Assembly: GCA_005240105.1 (NCBI GenBank)
Contig: SBAT01000127.1
Span: forward strand, 1-11,715
From: Chloroflexota bacterium
Lineage (GTDB): Bacteria > Cyanobacteriota > Vampirovibrionia > Obscuribacterales > Obscuribacteraceae
Direction of reading: 5' to 3'
Length of the DNA: 11,715 bases
Below the pieces are notes generated by a model. The model was not told the DNA's origin, did no database searches, and saw only the letters and a program-made list of their open reading frames with translations. The translations under genes and the position numbers were made by a program. Positions 1 through 5,969 of the stretch are shown piece by piece; the first letter of the stretch is position 1, and every line of letters begins with the position of its first letter.

Positions 1-1
1 C

Positions 2-1168
2 GAGGGAGGCAAGAGACCACTTTCGCTCAGTATGCCCGTAAGCGAAGAGTCATACAAGAACAAATCTTGTGAGGCGTTCTTCGGCGGTCTTCTGCCGGAA
101 CCGGTAGAGACCAAAAAGCTAATCGCTCGGCTATATGGACTTAGATCCAATAGCAGTTTCTCACTGCTATCTAAAATTGGTTTTGATTGTGCCGGCGCTG
201 TGTCTGTAACTGAACCAAGCGAGCCATTGCGCAAGACTGCGCTTTATAAACTTGAAGGGCATCCGTTAAACGAAAAAGAATTGCACAAACATCTTGAGCA
301 ATTGCCAAAGCGCCCGCTTTTTGCCGGTGTTGATGGAGTGCGCATATCGCTTGCCGGTGTGCAAGATAAAGCTGCTCTGTGTTTGATTGACGAAGAGCTT
401 TGTATTCCCTTGCCGGATGTACCGACTACTCATATCTTGAAACCACCGGTCAGAGGCTTGGATGGCTCTGTAGAAAACGAATTCCTTTGCATGTCTTTGT
501 CAAAAGCTGCTGGATTGCAAACTGCCAATGTGCAGTTAAGCCGAGCCGGCAATATTGAATATTTGTTGATTGAAAGATTTGATCGTCATTTCGAACCCAA
601 TCAGAAGATCAAGCGGATCCATCAAGAAGACTTCTGCCAGGCATTAGGTGTCGTATCAACAAAAAAATATGAGGCTGATGGTGGACCGGGTCTTCAAGAC
701 TGCTTTGATCTTTTAAACCAGGTTACTTATCCGGGTGTGGATCGATTGGAACTACTCAAAAGAATTATCTTCAATTATTTGGTTGGTAATGCTGATTGTC
801 ACGCCAAAAACTTTTCCGTCATCCATTTTGACGATGGCACAATTGCTCTGTCTCCAGTCTATGACGTCATGTGCACATTGATATACAGTCATGCAACCAC
901 GAAAATGGCCATGTCCATTGGTGGGCAGGCGGACATGAATACAGTTAGGGCTGACAATTGGTCCAGTCTGTGCAGTCGAATAAATGTTCGGATACCGGCC
1001 TTCAAAAACGTCGCTGAATCGATGATCAAGAACGTGCAGGCTGCTTTACCGGCAGTTCAAGAAGCTATTCAACAACAGGGACATATGAATGATATGGTGC
1101 AATCGATTGTGCAAGTAATTGAGCAGCGTTGCAGTGACTTTGCCCGTTCGTTGCAGAAACTAAAATAA
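2..1168 (+). CDS. hipA: HipA-family Ser/Thr kinase toxin, 5' end cut by window edge
   Basis: HipA proteins are protein kinases that cause growth arrest; E. coli HipA phosphorylates glutamyl-tRNA synthetase. The frame is open from base 2, and the residues before the first ATG (base 32) read RPLSLSM. This matches the conserved HipA N-terminal segment that leads into the FFxxLLPE motif, so the ATG at 32 is an internal Met and the true start lies left of the window. Counting from that Met, I see the Gly-rich ATP loop with its phosphorylatable Ser (SLAGVQDKAAL, 106-116), the RIHQEDFCQALG segment (195-206), the catalytic loop GNADCHAKN (Asp255) and the metal-binding Asp278 in PVYDVM. All kinase residues look intact. 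The gene converges on the MBL gene with 7 bp between stops. No HipB antitoxin is visible; it would normally lie upstream, outside the window. Its substrate cannot be read from the sequence. Confidence 0.9.
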   Translation, partial: EGGKRPLSLSMPVSEESYKNKSCEAFFGGLLPEPVETKKLIARLYGLRSNSSFSLLSKIGFDCAGAVSVTEPSEPLRKTALYKLEGHPLNEKELHKHLEQLPKRPLFAGVDGVRISLAGVQDKAALCLIDEELCIPLPDVPTTHILKPPVRGLDGSVENEFLCMSLSKAAGLQTANVQLSRAGNIEYLLIERFDRHFEPNQKIKRIHQEDFCQALGVVSTKKYEADGGPGLQDCFDLLNQVTYPGVDRLELLKRIIFNYLVGNADCHAKNFSVIHFDDGTIALSPVYDVMCTLIYSHATTKMAMSIGGQADMNTVRADNWSSLCSRINVRIPAFKNVAESMIKNVQAALPAVQEAIQQQGHMNDMVQSIVQVIEQRCSDFARSLQKLK

Positions 1169-1171
1169 CAA

Positions 1172-1188
1172 CTTCCTATGTCAGGAAG
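1172..1188. terminator. Weak stem-loop between convergent hipA and MBL genes
   Basis: CTTCCT and AGGAAG form a 6-bp stem around a 5-nt loop, just after the hipA stop and overlapping the last codons of the MBL gene. On the plus strand it is followed by GGGGTTTT, a short T-run. It could help end hipA transcription, but the stem is short and AT-rich pairs dominate, so this is tentative. Confidence 0.3.
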
Positions 1189-1805
1189 GGGTTTTCGCGT
1201 TTCTCCGACCAAATGTCAGTGTCCGGACCATGTCCTGGAATTACTCGGGTCGAGTCTTCTAGTTTAAAGAGGCGCTCTGAAATGGATTTGATGATTTCTT
1301 CAAAAGAACCGCCCCAGAGATCAGTTCGGCCAATTGATCTGCGAAATAGTGTGTCGCCGGCAAAAAGCACATTCTCTTTATCACCATGTTCAAAGCAAAG
1401 GCTGCCCGGTGTATGTCCTGGTGTGTGAATTACTTTTGTCTTGCCCTTGCCAATTTCTAATTCTTGCTCGTCTTCTAGATAGACATCCACCGGCAATGGT
1501 TCTGTAATATCGAAACCAAACATGTTTCCTTGTTTAGAAAGATTGTCGTACAGCCACTGGTCGCCTGTGTGTAAGCAGATTTTTCCACCGGTTGCTTCCT
1601 TGATGGCACGAGAGCCAAGCACATGATCAAAGTGTGCGTGTGTATGTAGGATGTATTTGACTGTCAGTCCATGTTTTTTGATTAGCGCCAAAATCTTGTC
1701 CGGATCGCCGCCTGGATCAACTACTGCTGCTTCCTTAGTTTCAGGGCAAGCAATGATTGAGCAGTTGCACTGCAATGGACCGACTGGAAATGATTCAAGT
1801 AGCAT
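1176..1805 (-). CDS. MBL-fold metallo-hydrolase (glyoxalase II-like)
   Basis: A 209-residue metallo-beta-lactamase-fold protein of the hydroxyacylglutathione-hydrolase-like type, presumably a cytosolic thioester or related hydrolase with a two-metal centre. The signature THAHFDH lies at residues 55-61 and supplies His56, His58, Asp60 and His61. Further metal ligands are His131 (TPGHTPGS), Asp151 (AGDTLF) and His192 (PGHGPDT). The length fits the short bacterial glyoxalase-II-like (YcbL-type) family, which lacks the C-terminal substrate domain of classical glyoxalase II, so glutathione thioester use is not assured. The ATG shares one base with the prs stop (TAATG) and has no clear Shine-Dalgarno of its own, so translation is probably coupled to prs. 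The exact substrate is unknown. Confidence 0.92.
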   Translation of the reverse strand: MLLESFPVGPLQCNCSIIACPETKEAAVVDPGGDPDKILALIKKHGLTVKYILHTHAHFDHVLGSRAIKEATGGKICLHTGDQWLYDNLSKQGNMFGFDITEPLPVDVYLEDEQELEIGKGKTKVIHTPGHTPGSLCFEHGDKENVLFAGDTLFRRSIGRTDLWGGSFEEIIKSISERLFKLEDSTRVIPGHGPDTDIWSEKRENPFLT

Positions 1806-2863
1806 TATTCAAACATCGCGCTGATAGAAGCGTCATCATGAATACGGGCAATTGCTTCACCGAGAAGCTTAGCTACGCTCAATTGAATGATTTTCTTCGA
1901 GGTCTTTTCCGGATCGTGTGGAATGGAGTTGGTTGTGATCAATTTTTCGATTGGTGAGTCATCAATACGCTTATTTGCCGCTCCCGAAAGAACTGCGTGC
2001 GTACAGCAAGCAAAGACAGATTTCGCGCCTTCTTTCTTGAGCAGTTCTGCACCCTTAACCAGTGTACCGGCGGTATCAACCATGTCGTCTACCATGATTG
2101 CCACTTTGCCTTCCACTTCACCAACTACTGTCAGTGATTCTGCTTGGTTTTGCAGCAAAGGATTACGGCGTTTGTCGATGATGGCAATTGGAGCATCTTT
2201 CAACTTTTTAGCGAATGCTCTGGCCCTGGCCACGCCGCCTACGTCTGGGCTGACGATGACTAGGTCCTTGTGCGGAAGATCGCGAATGTAATCGAGTAGC
2301 ACTGGGCTGCCATACAAGTGGTCAACAAGAATGTTGAAAAAGCCCATGATTTGCGGAGCATGCAAGTCCAGAGCTACGACGCGCTGGGCGCCTGCTGTTG
2401 TGAGCAAGTCAGCGACTAATTTAGCGGTGATGGCTTCGCGTCCGGCGGCTTTTCTGTCCTGACGAGCGTAGCCGAAGTAAGGCAGAACAACTGTGATGCG
2501 TCCGGCACTAGCTCTCTTCAAGGCGTCTAGGAGGATAAGCAACTCCATCAAGTTTTCGTTGACTGGAGTGCAGGTAGGCTGAATGATGAAGCAGTCAATG
2601 CCGCGGACACTTTCCTGGACTTGGACGTAAATCTCTCCATCGGAGAAAGGCGATATCTTGACCTGACCCAAATCCTTTTCCAGGTAATCAGCAACTTCGC
2701 GTGCTAGGTCTGGATTGGCGGTGCCGGCAAAGATTTTCAGATTGGCTTTGCTGATTGGCCTGGGCTCGGATTGTCTAATCAATTCATGATCCCGATCGTA
2801 TTCCCTATGAAGCTCTTTTTTTGCCTGTTGAGCTGCTTGTGTGACCAATGCACTGTCCTCCAT
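1805..2863 (-). CDS. prs: Ribose-phosphate pyrophosphokinase (PRPP synthetase)
   Basis: Makes 5-phosphoribosyl-1-pyrophosphate from ribose 5-phosphate and ATP, feeding purine, pyrimidine, NAD, histidine and tryptophan synthesis in the cytosol. Family landmarks are all present: FSDGEIYVQVQESVRG (73-88), QPTCTPVNENLMELL (95-109), PYFGYARQDRK (128-138), DLHAPQIMGFF (166-176), SPDVGGVARAR (205-215), the PRPP loop VDDMVDTAGT (258-267) and the C-terminal SISAMFE. At 352 residues it is about 35-40 longer than typical bacterial Prs. The extra length is a charged N-terminal segment before NLKIFAG (residue 41). The QPTC and AGREAITAK segments resemble cyanobacterial-lineage enzymes. The start is uncertain. 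The ATG at 2863 has AGGA only 1 nt away, whereas a TTG at 2848 sits 8 nt behind GGAGG. The MBL gene follows with a 1-nt overlap. Confidence 0.97.
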   Translation of the reverse strand: MEDSALVTQAAQQAKKELHREYDRDHELIRQSEPRPISKANLKIFAGTANPDLAREVADYLEKDLGQVKISPFSDGEIYVQVQESVRGIDCFIIQPTCTPVNENLMELLILLDALKRASAGRITVVLPYFGYARQDRKAAGREAITAKLVADLLTTAGAQRVVALDLHAPQIMGFFNILVDHLYGSPVLLDYIRDLPHKDLVIVSPDVGGVARARAFAKKLKDAPIAIIDKRRNPLLQNQAESLTVVGEVEGKVAIMVDDMVDTAGTLVKGAELLKKEGAKSVFACCTHAVLSGAANKRIDDSPIEKLITTNSIPHDPEKTSKKIIQLSVAKLLGEAIARIHDDASISAMFE

Positions 2864-2893
2864 GTCCTGACGGATGTCACGGTCCCCAGGCTC

Positions 2894-2922
2894 ATTGTAG
2901 CCCGGCAGTTACCTCAGGCCAA
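2894..2922 (-). promoter_or_regulatory. Candidate sigma70-type promoter for prs-MBL operon
   Basis: On the minus strand, TTGGCC (2922-2917), a 17-bp spacer and TACAAT (2899-2894) lie 30 bp before the prs ATG. A second possible pair, TTCACG (2954-2949) with an 18-bp spacer and TACAAT (2930-2925), lies just upstream. Both -10 boxes match 5 of 6 consensus bases while the -35 boxes match 4 of 6. Only the motif match supports them. Confidence 0.35.
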
Positions 2923-2949
2923 TAATTGTAGGGCAATTTAAGTGCATTC

Positions 2950-2969
2950 GTGAAGGTGGGAAACCTCAC
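2950..2969. other. Imperfect inverted repeat between PLP-enzyme gene and prs
   Basis: GTGA-A-GGT pairs with ACCTCAC around a 5-nt loop, giving seven base pairs with one bulged A. It sits 20 bp downstream of the stop of the PLP-enzyme gene and just before the possible prs promoters. There is no T-run on the minus strand, so a classical terminator is doubtful. It could be a weak terminator or a protein-binding site. Confidence 0.25.
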
Positions 2970-2989
2970 TTTGTCTGAAGCTTCACTGA

Positions 2990-4306
2990 TTATTTGTTAA
3001 TAGCAGCCGATAAAAAGGGTAATTCGCCCGATTGAGCCAGTTCAAGGGCGCCTTTTAGAGCGCATTTGACGTGCAGATAGCTCAAACCGCCCTGCAAATA
3101 GGCAGCAAATGGTGGACGAAGGGGTCCGTCAGCCGAGAATTCGATGGTCGAACCGGAGACAAAGGTACCGCCTGCCATAACCACCTCGTGCTCGTAACCA
3201 GGTAGCAATGCCGGTTCTGGAACCACATGGGCATCAACCGGCGAAAATCTTTGCAGTGCCCGGCAGAAATTGATGAGCCCATCTTGATTGCCGAATTTTA
3301 TGGCTTGGATGATGTCAAAACGGCTGTCTAACGGACCAGGCTGTACGGGCAAGCCGAGCTTTTCAAACAAGTAGGCGGCTAGAAGGGCTCCCTTAACGGC
3401 TTGGCTGACAACTGACGGCGCCAGGAAGAGACCCTGCAAGATATGACGGTTCTGGTTGAAGCTAAGACCCAGATGACCACCAATTCCAGGAGCCGTTAGT
3501 CGATTGAGGGCGTTTTCGACGAGCTTTTGCTTGCCGGCTATATAACCACCGGTTATGGCTAAGCCTCCTCCGGGGTTCTTAATTAGAGACCCAGCGATTA
3601 AGTCGGCGCCCAACGCCGTTGGTTCGGCAGCTTCAACAAACTCTCCATAGCAATTGTCGACAAAGACGATGCAATCGGGATTTATTTTGTGCACACGATC
3701 AACGAGTTTGCCGATTTCTCTATTGCTGAGGGTAATGCGTTCAAAAGAATAGCCGCAGGATTTTTGGATGTGCACCATAGCAGTAGGCACTTCTAGTAAA
3801 ATTTCCAATTCATTTTCCAGACTGCTATCGGTGTGAATAAATGGCAGTACATTGCCCTCTTCATAGGCAATGCCTAGTGATTGCAAGGACCCCTGTGCAT
3901 CGCCAGTTATGCCAATCACTTCTTCAAGTGTGTCATAGGGTGCTCCACTCAGTGTAAGTAGCCTATCGCCAGGCTTCAGATTGCCCAACAGAGCGCAAGC
4001 AATTGCATGTGTGCCGGAGACCATTTGCATTCTTATAGCGGCAGCTTCTGTTTGAAATACATCTGCGTAAATTGCATCGATAGCATCACGCCCTGCATCA
4101 TTTAGTCCATAGCCGGTTTTTTCCGCAAAGAACTCTTCTGACACACGATGATTTCGGAATGCCGTAAGAATGCGTTCTTGGTTGATCATGGCGATAGCAT
4201 CAACTTCCTGAAACTTCGTAGAAAGTTTTTGCTCAGCCTCGGCAATAAGTTGCTCTACGTCTATTTGGGTTTGCATGACGTCTCGATCCGGGTGGGAAAC
4301 GACCAT
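2990..4306 (-). CDS. Methionine gamma-lyase family PLP-dependent protein
   Basis: A 438-residue fold-type I PLP enzyme of the family named 'methionine gamma-lyase family / aluminium resistance protein' (Pfam Met_gamma_lyase, PF06838), common in Cyanobacteria and Firmicutes. Visible landmarks are the PLP phosphate-binding region SGTHAIACALLGNLKPGD (98-115), the cofactor-ring Asp in VFVDNCYGEF (Asp217) and the Schiff-base lysine in GSLIKNPGGG (Lys243), followed by GGYIAGK. The length is normal for the family. The family name overstates what is known: members are distant from true methionine gamma-lyases, so the real substrate is open. The start could be the ATG at 4306 or the in-frame ATG at 4276; neither has a strong Shine-Dalgarno. 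A TTTAAT box lies 6 nt before the 4306 ATG. The gene is divergent from comF. Confidence 0.9.
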   Translation of the reverse strand: MVVSHPDRDVMQTQIDVEQLIAEAEQKLSTKFQEVDAIAMINQERILTAFRNHRVSEEFFAEKTGYGLNDAGRDAIDAIYADVFQTEAAAIRMQMVSGTHAIACALLGNLKPGDRLLTLSGAPYDTLEEVIGITGDAQGSLQSLGIAYEEGNVLPFIHTDSSLENELEILLEVPTAMVHIQKSCGYSFERITLSNREIGKLVDRVHKINPDCIVFVDNCYGEFVEAAEPTALGADLIAGSLIKNPGGGLAITGGYIAGKQKLVENALNRLTAPGIGGHLGLSFNQNRHILQGLFLAPSVVSQAVKGALLAAYLFEKLGLPVQPGPLDSRFDIIQAIKFGNQDGLINFCRALQRFSPVDAHVVPEPALLPGYEHEVVMAGGTFVSGSTIEFSADGPLRPPFAAYLQGGLSYLHVKCALKGALELAQSGELPFLSAAINK

Positions 4307-4340
4307 TATCTCATTAAATCAATGTTGTAAATAGGAAGTT

Positions 4341-4367
4341 TTTTTGAACTTTTTGAACCTCTTGACC
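4341..4367 (+). repeat. Tandem 9-bp repeats in the comF upstream region
   Basis: Two exact copies of TTTTTGAAC (4341-4349, 4350-4358) are followed directly by a degenerate third copy, CTCTTGACC (4359-4367). The second copy supplies the candidate -35 of the comF promoter. Units spaced 9-10 bp apart lie on nearly the same helix face, which suits an activator or repressor array, but slippage in a T-rich spacer would also produce this. Confidence 0.5.
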
Positions 4368-4381
4368 GTCTTACATATATA
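4353..4381 (+). promoter_or_regulatory. Candidate comF promoter
   Basis: TTGAAC (4353-4358), a 17-bp spacer and TATATA (4376-4381) precede comF by 29 bp. Each box matches the sigma70 consensus at 4 of 6 positions. The TATATA core is symmetric, so it could also serve the divergent PLP-enzyme gene. Supported only by motif and position. Confidence 0.35.
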
Positions 4382-4398
4382 GACACCTATTTGTTGCG

Positions 4399-4404
4399 AA
4401 GGGG
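4399..4404 (+). promoter_or_regulatory. comF ribosome binding site
   Basis: AAGGGG lies 6 nt before the ATG at 4411 and fixes this start for comF. Confidence 0.6.
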
Positions 4405-4410
4405 TTAATC

Positions 4411-5193
4411 ATGGCGCTTCGAATTGCCCGCATTTTTCAGCGATGGCTCAGTTTTTTAGATGGAGTGTTTTTTCATGAGCGATGTCGTGTTTGTTCCAAG
4501 TTGTTACCGCCGTCAGTACTAGCATCAGAACATTACTTAGTGCCGACAATTGACATTCCCAAGGCGATTTGCTTTGAGTGTTGGCGTCAGACGCTAGCTT
4601 GCAATCCGACAATCGAGTTGTGCCCAATGAAACATCCAGGCTCATTGCCGATTGCCAGTGGTCGTTTGTACACCGGACCCATTAAACGGCTGATCTATAA
4701 ATTGAAATATGACGATGATCGTCTGCTTGCCTATGACCTGGCTTTGCTGATGCAGAAGGCATGGTCATTACTAGCAGATGATGAGCAGGTTGTGCTCGTT
4801 CCAGTCCCCTTGCATCCAGATAGGCTATGGGAGAGGGGCTACAATCAAGCCGAAGAAATCGCTAGACATCTATCAACCCGTATTGAAGTGCCGGTAGAAT
4901 CTCGGGCACTCAAACGAATCAAGAAAACTCAGGCACAGTTTGGTTTGTCGCGTATCGCTCGTATGCAAAATATGAGCGACGCATTTGTCGGAGATTCCAA
5001 ATTTGCATCAGGAAGGCACGTTGTCTTAGTTGACGACGTTTACACGTCCGGCGCGACTCTTTCAGAGGCTGCTGATGCTCTGTTAAGGGCGGGAGCAGCT
5101 TCAGTCTCCGCAATAGCCGTTTGCCGGGCAGTATTGAAGGACGCAGCAAAGTTCCAGCCCAAAGAGTTGAGCTTGACAAACGTATCAAAATGA
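4411..5193 (+). CDS. comF: ComF-family phosphoribosyltransferase-like protein
   Basis: A 260-residue ComF-type protein. ComF proteins assist uptake of transforming DNA in naturally competent bacteria, and the family is also kept in many species without known competence. Order of parts: an N-terminal zinc-ribbon-like segment with cysteine pairs CRVC (25-28) and CFEC (54-57); the family segment GRLYTGPIKRLIYKLKY (84-100); PVPLHP (131-136); RGYNQAEEIARHL (142-154); KKTQAQFGLSRIAR (171-184); and the PRPP loop VVLVDDVYTSGAT (204-216) with its acidic pair. Length and motif order are normal and nothing looks broken. A clear Shine-Dalgarno supports the start. Its last codons hold the promoter of the following higBA pair. 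Competence in this organism cannot be concluded from comF alone. Confidence 0.9.
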   Translation: MALRIARIFQRWLSFLDGVFFHERCRVCSKLLPPSVLASEHYLVPTIDIPKAICFECWRQTLACNPTIELCPMKHPGSLPIASGRLYTGPIKRLIYKLKYDDDRLLAYDLALLMQKAWSLLADDEQVVLVPVPLHPDRLWERGYNQAEEIARHLSTRIEVPVESRALKRIKKTQAQFGLSRIARMQNMSDAFVGDSKFASGRHVVLVDDVYTSGATLSEAADALLRAGAASVSAIAVCRAVLKDAAKFQPKELSLTNVSK

Positions 5194-5202
5194 TAACATA
5201 AT
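5173..5202 (+). promoter_or_regulatory. Near-consensus higBA promoter inside the 3' end of comF
   Basis: A perfect TTGACA (5173-5178), an 18-bp spacer and CATAAT (5197-5202, 5 of 6) end 7 nt before the higB ATG. It is among the best promoter matches in the window. The predicted transcription start falls at or next to the ATG, implying a leaderless or nearly leaderless higB mRNA. The -35 and most of the spacer lie within comF coding sequence. Confidence 0.6.
5183..5195 (+). promoter_or_regulatory. Candidate HigA operator (inverted repeat)
   Basis: TATCA-AAA-TGATA is a perfect 5-bp inverted repeat with a 3-bp centre, placed in the spacer between the -35 and -10 of the higBA promoter. HigA antitoxins usually repress their own operon by binding such palindromes, so this is the natural operator candidate. 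A site this short can arise by chance. Confidence 0.45.
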
Positions 5203-5207
5203 AGGAG
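5203..5207 (+). promoter_or_regulatory. AGGAG ahead of higB, unusually close to the ATG
   Basis: AGGAG ends only 2 nt before the ATG at 5210, closer than usual, and 5 nt before an in-frame TTG at 5213. It would be present only on transcripts starting upstream, such as comF read-through. The mRNA from the promoter at 5173-5202 would begin after it. Confidence 0.4.
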
Positions 5208-5209
5208 AA

Positions 5210-5530
5210 ATGTTGATTGTGGAGATTCTTGGGAAAGAACGCATTTTAGCTTTTCAAACAGAGCACTCCTGGTCGCGCAAGCCTCTAGCAAAGTGGGCAG
5301 AGACCGTCGAGAAAGGTTCCTGGAGTCATTTTGCGGAATTGAGAAATAGCTTTCGATCAGTTGATTATGTAAATGGTTTTACCGTGTTTGATATTAAAGG
5401 CAATGATTATAGGCTGATTGCAGTAGTTATCTTCTCTCGACAGCAATTGGTAGTGAAGCATCTCTTTACCCATGATGAGTACACTCGATGGAATAAGAAC
5501 TTGATAAAAGACAAGAGGAAAAAGCGATGA
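5210..5530 (+). CDS. higB: HigB-family mRNA interferase toxin
   Basis: A 106-residue toxin of the HigB family (RelE-like fold), expected to cleave mRNA on translating ribosomes and slow growth when unopposed. The family pattern is plain: AFQTEHSWSRKPLAKW (14-29), WSHFAELRNSF (38-48), the core TVFDIKGNDYRLIAVV (58-73) and the C-terminal KHLFTHDEYTRW (83-94), whose His and basic residues belong to the active region. The C-terminus is very basic (KDKRKKR). The gene is full length. The ATG is used because it sits 7 nt after the -10 box; the TTG one codon on is an alternative. The stop overlaps the higA start in ATGA. Toxin first, antitoxin second is the usual HigBA order. Confidence 0.92.
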   Translation: MLIVEILGKERILAFQTEHSWSRKPLAKWAETVEKGSWSHFAELRNSFRSVDYVNGFTVFDIKGNDYRLIAVVIFSRQQLVVKHLFTHDEYTRWNKNLIKDKRKKR

Positions 5531-5943
5531 ATGCCCAACTAGAGCGCGGTGATGATTACTATTGCCTAGTTCGAAAGTTGCCGCTTGTGCCCATTAAAAC
5601 TAAACGCCACTTTAAGATGGCTTGGAAAATGATCGATGAGTTGACGGATGATCCTGAATCCCTAACACCAGGACAGCTGGATTATTTAAGTGTCCTTGGT
5701 CATCTTGTTTACTTATATGAGAAGCAGCATTTACCACCTATGCCTCCAGTTTCTGCGCGCGAGATGCTCGCATTTCTAATGGAGCAGAATGATCTCTCAG
5801 TTAGTGCTTTAGCTAGGGAAATCGGTGGACATAGATCCAACCTTTCGGCATTTCTGTCAGGTTCGCGCTCGCTAAGTAAAAATGTTGCTATGGCATTGTC
5901 TAAACGGTTTCACATCAATGTCAGTGCATTTCTTGAACCCTAG
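5527..5943 (+). CDS. higA: HigA-family antitoxin with C-terminal HTH
   Basis: A 138-residue antitoxin that should bind and neutralise HigB and repress the operon. The N-terminal part, with PLVPIKTKRHFKMAWKMIDEL (19-39) and a helical segment near LDYLSVLGHLVYLYEKQH (51-68), is the family's toxin-binding region. The C-terminal XRE/Cro-type helix-turn-helix runs from about 77 to 138. It includes MLAFLMEQNDLSVSALAREIG (80-100) and the recognition-helix region HRSNLSAFLSGSRSLSK (102-118), and ends in NVSAFLEP. The start overlaps the higB stop by 4 nt (ATGA) with AGAGGAA upstream, so it is translated with the toxin. It looks intact. Confidence 0.92.
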   Translation: MNAQLERGDDYYCLVRKLPLVPIKTKRHFKMAWKMIDELTDDPESLTPGQLDYLSVLGHLVYLYEKQHLPPMPPVSAREMLAFLMEQNDLSVSALAREIGGHRSNLSAFLSGSRSLSKNVAMALSKRFHINVSAFLEP

Positions 5944-5962
5944 CCTTTACTAGTGATATGAT
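5933..5962 (+). promoter_or_regulatory. Extended -10 promoter for the exported NlpC/P60-like gene
   Basis: TTGAAC (5933-5938, 4 of 6), an 18-bp spacer and TATGAT (5957-5962, 5 of 6) are present, with TG one base before the -10 (extended -10). The -10 ends 7 nt before the ATG at 5970, the same layout as the higBA promoter. This favours 5970 as the start and a leaderless mRNA. The -35 lies inside higA. Motif evidence only. Confidence 0.5.
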
Positions 5963-5969
5963 TTTTTCA

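Noticed and set aside
32..34. ATG as the start of the hipA gene
   Set aside because: The codons before it are open to the window edge and encode the conserved RPLSLS segment of HipA, so this Met is internal.
1887..2291. 134-residue plus-strand frame inside prs
   Set aside because: It lies fully antisense to well-conserved prs codons and shows no recognisable motif.
2977..2984. GAAGCTTC palindrome as a regulatory site
   Set aside because: An 8-bp palindrome is expected by chance, and nothing else nearby supports a function.
5040..5291. 83-residue minus-strand frame across the comF-higB junction
   Set aside because: It is antisense to two recognised genes and would occupy their promoter and operator region; no motif supports it.
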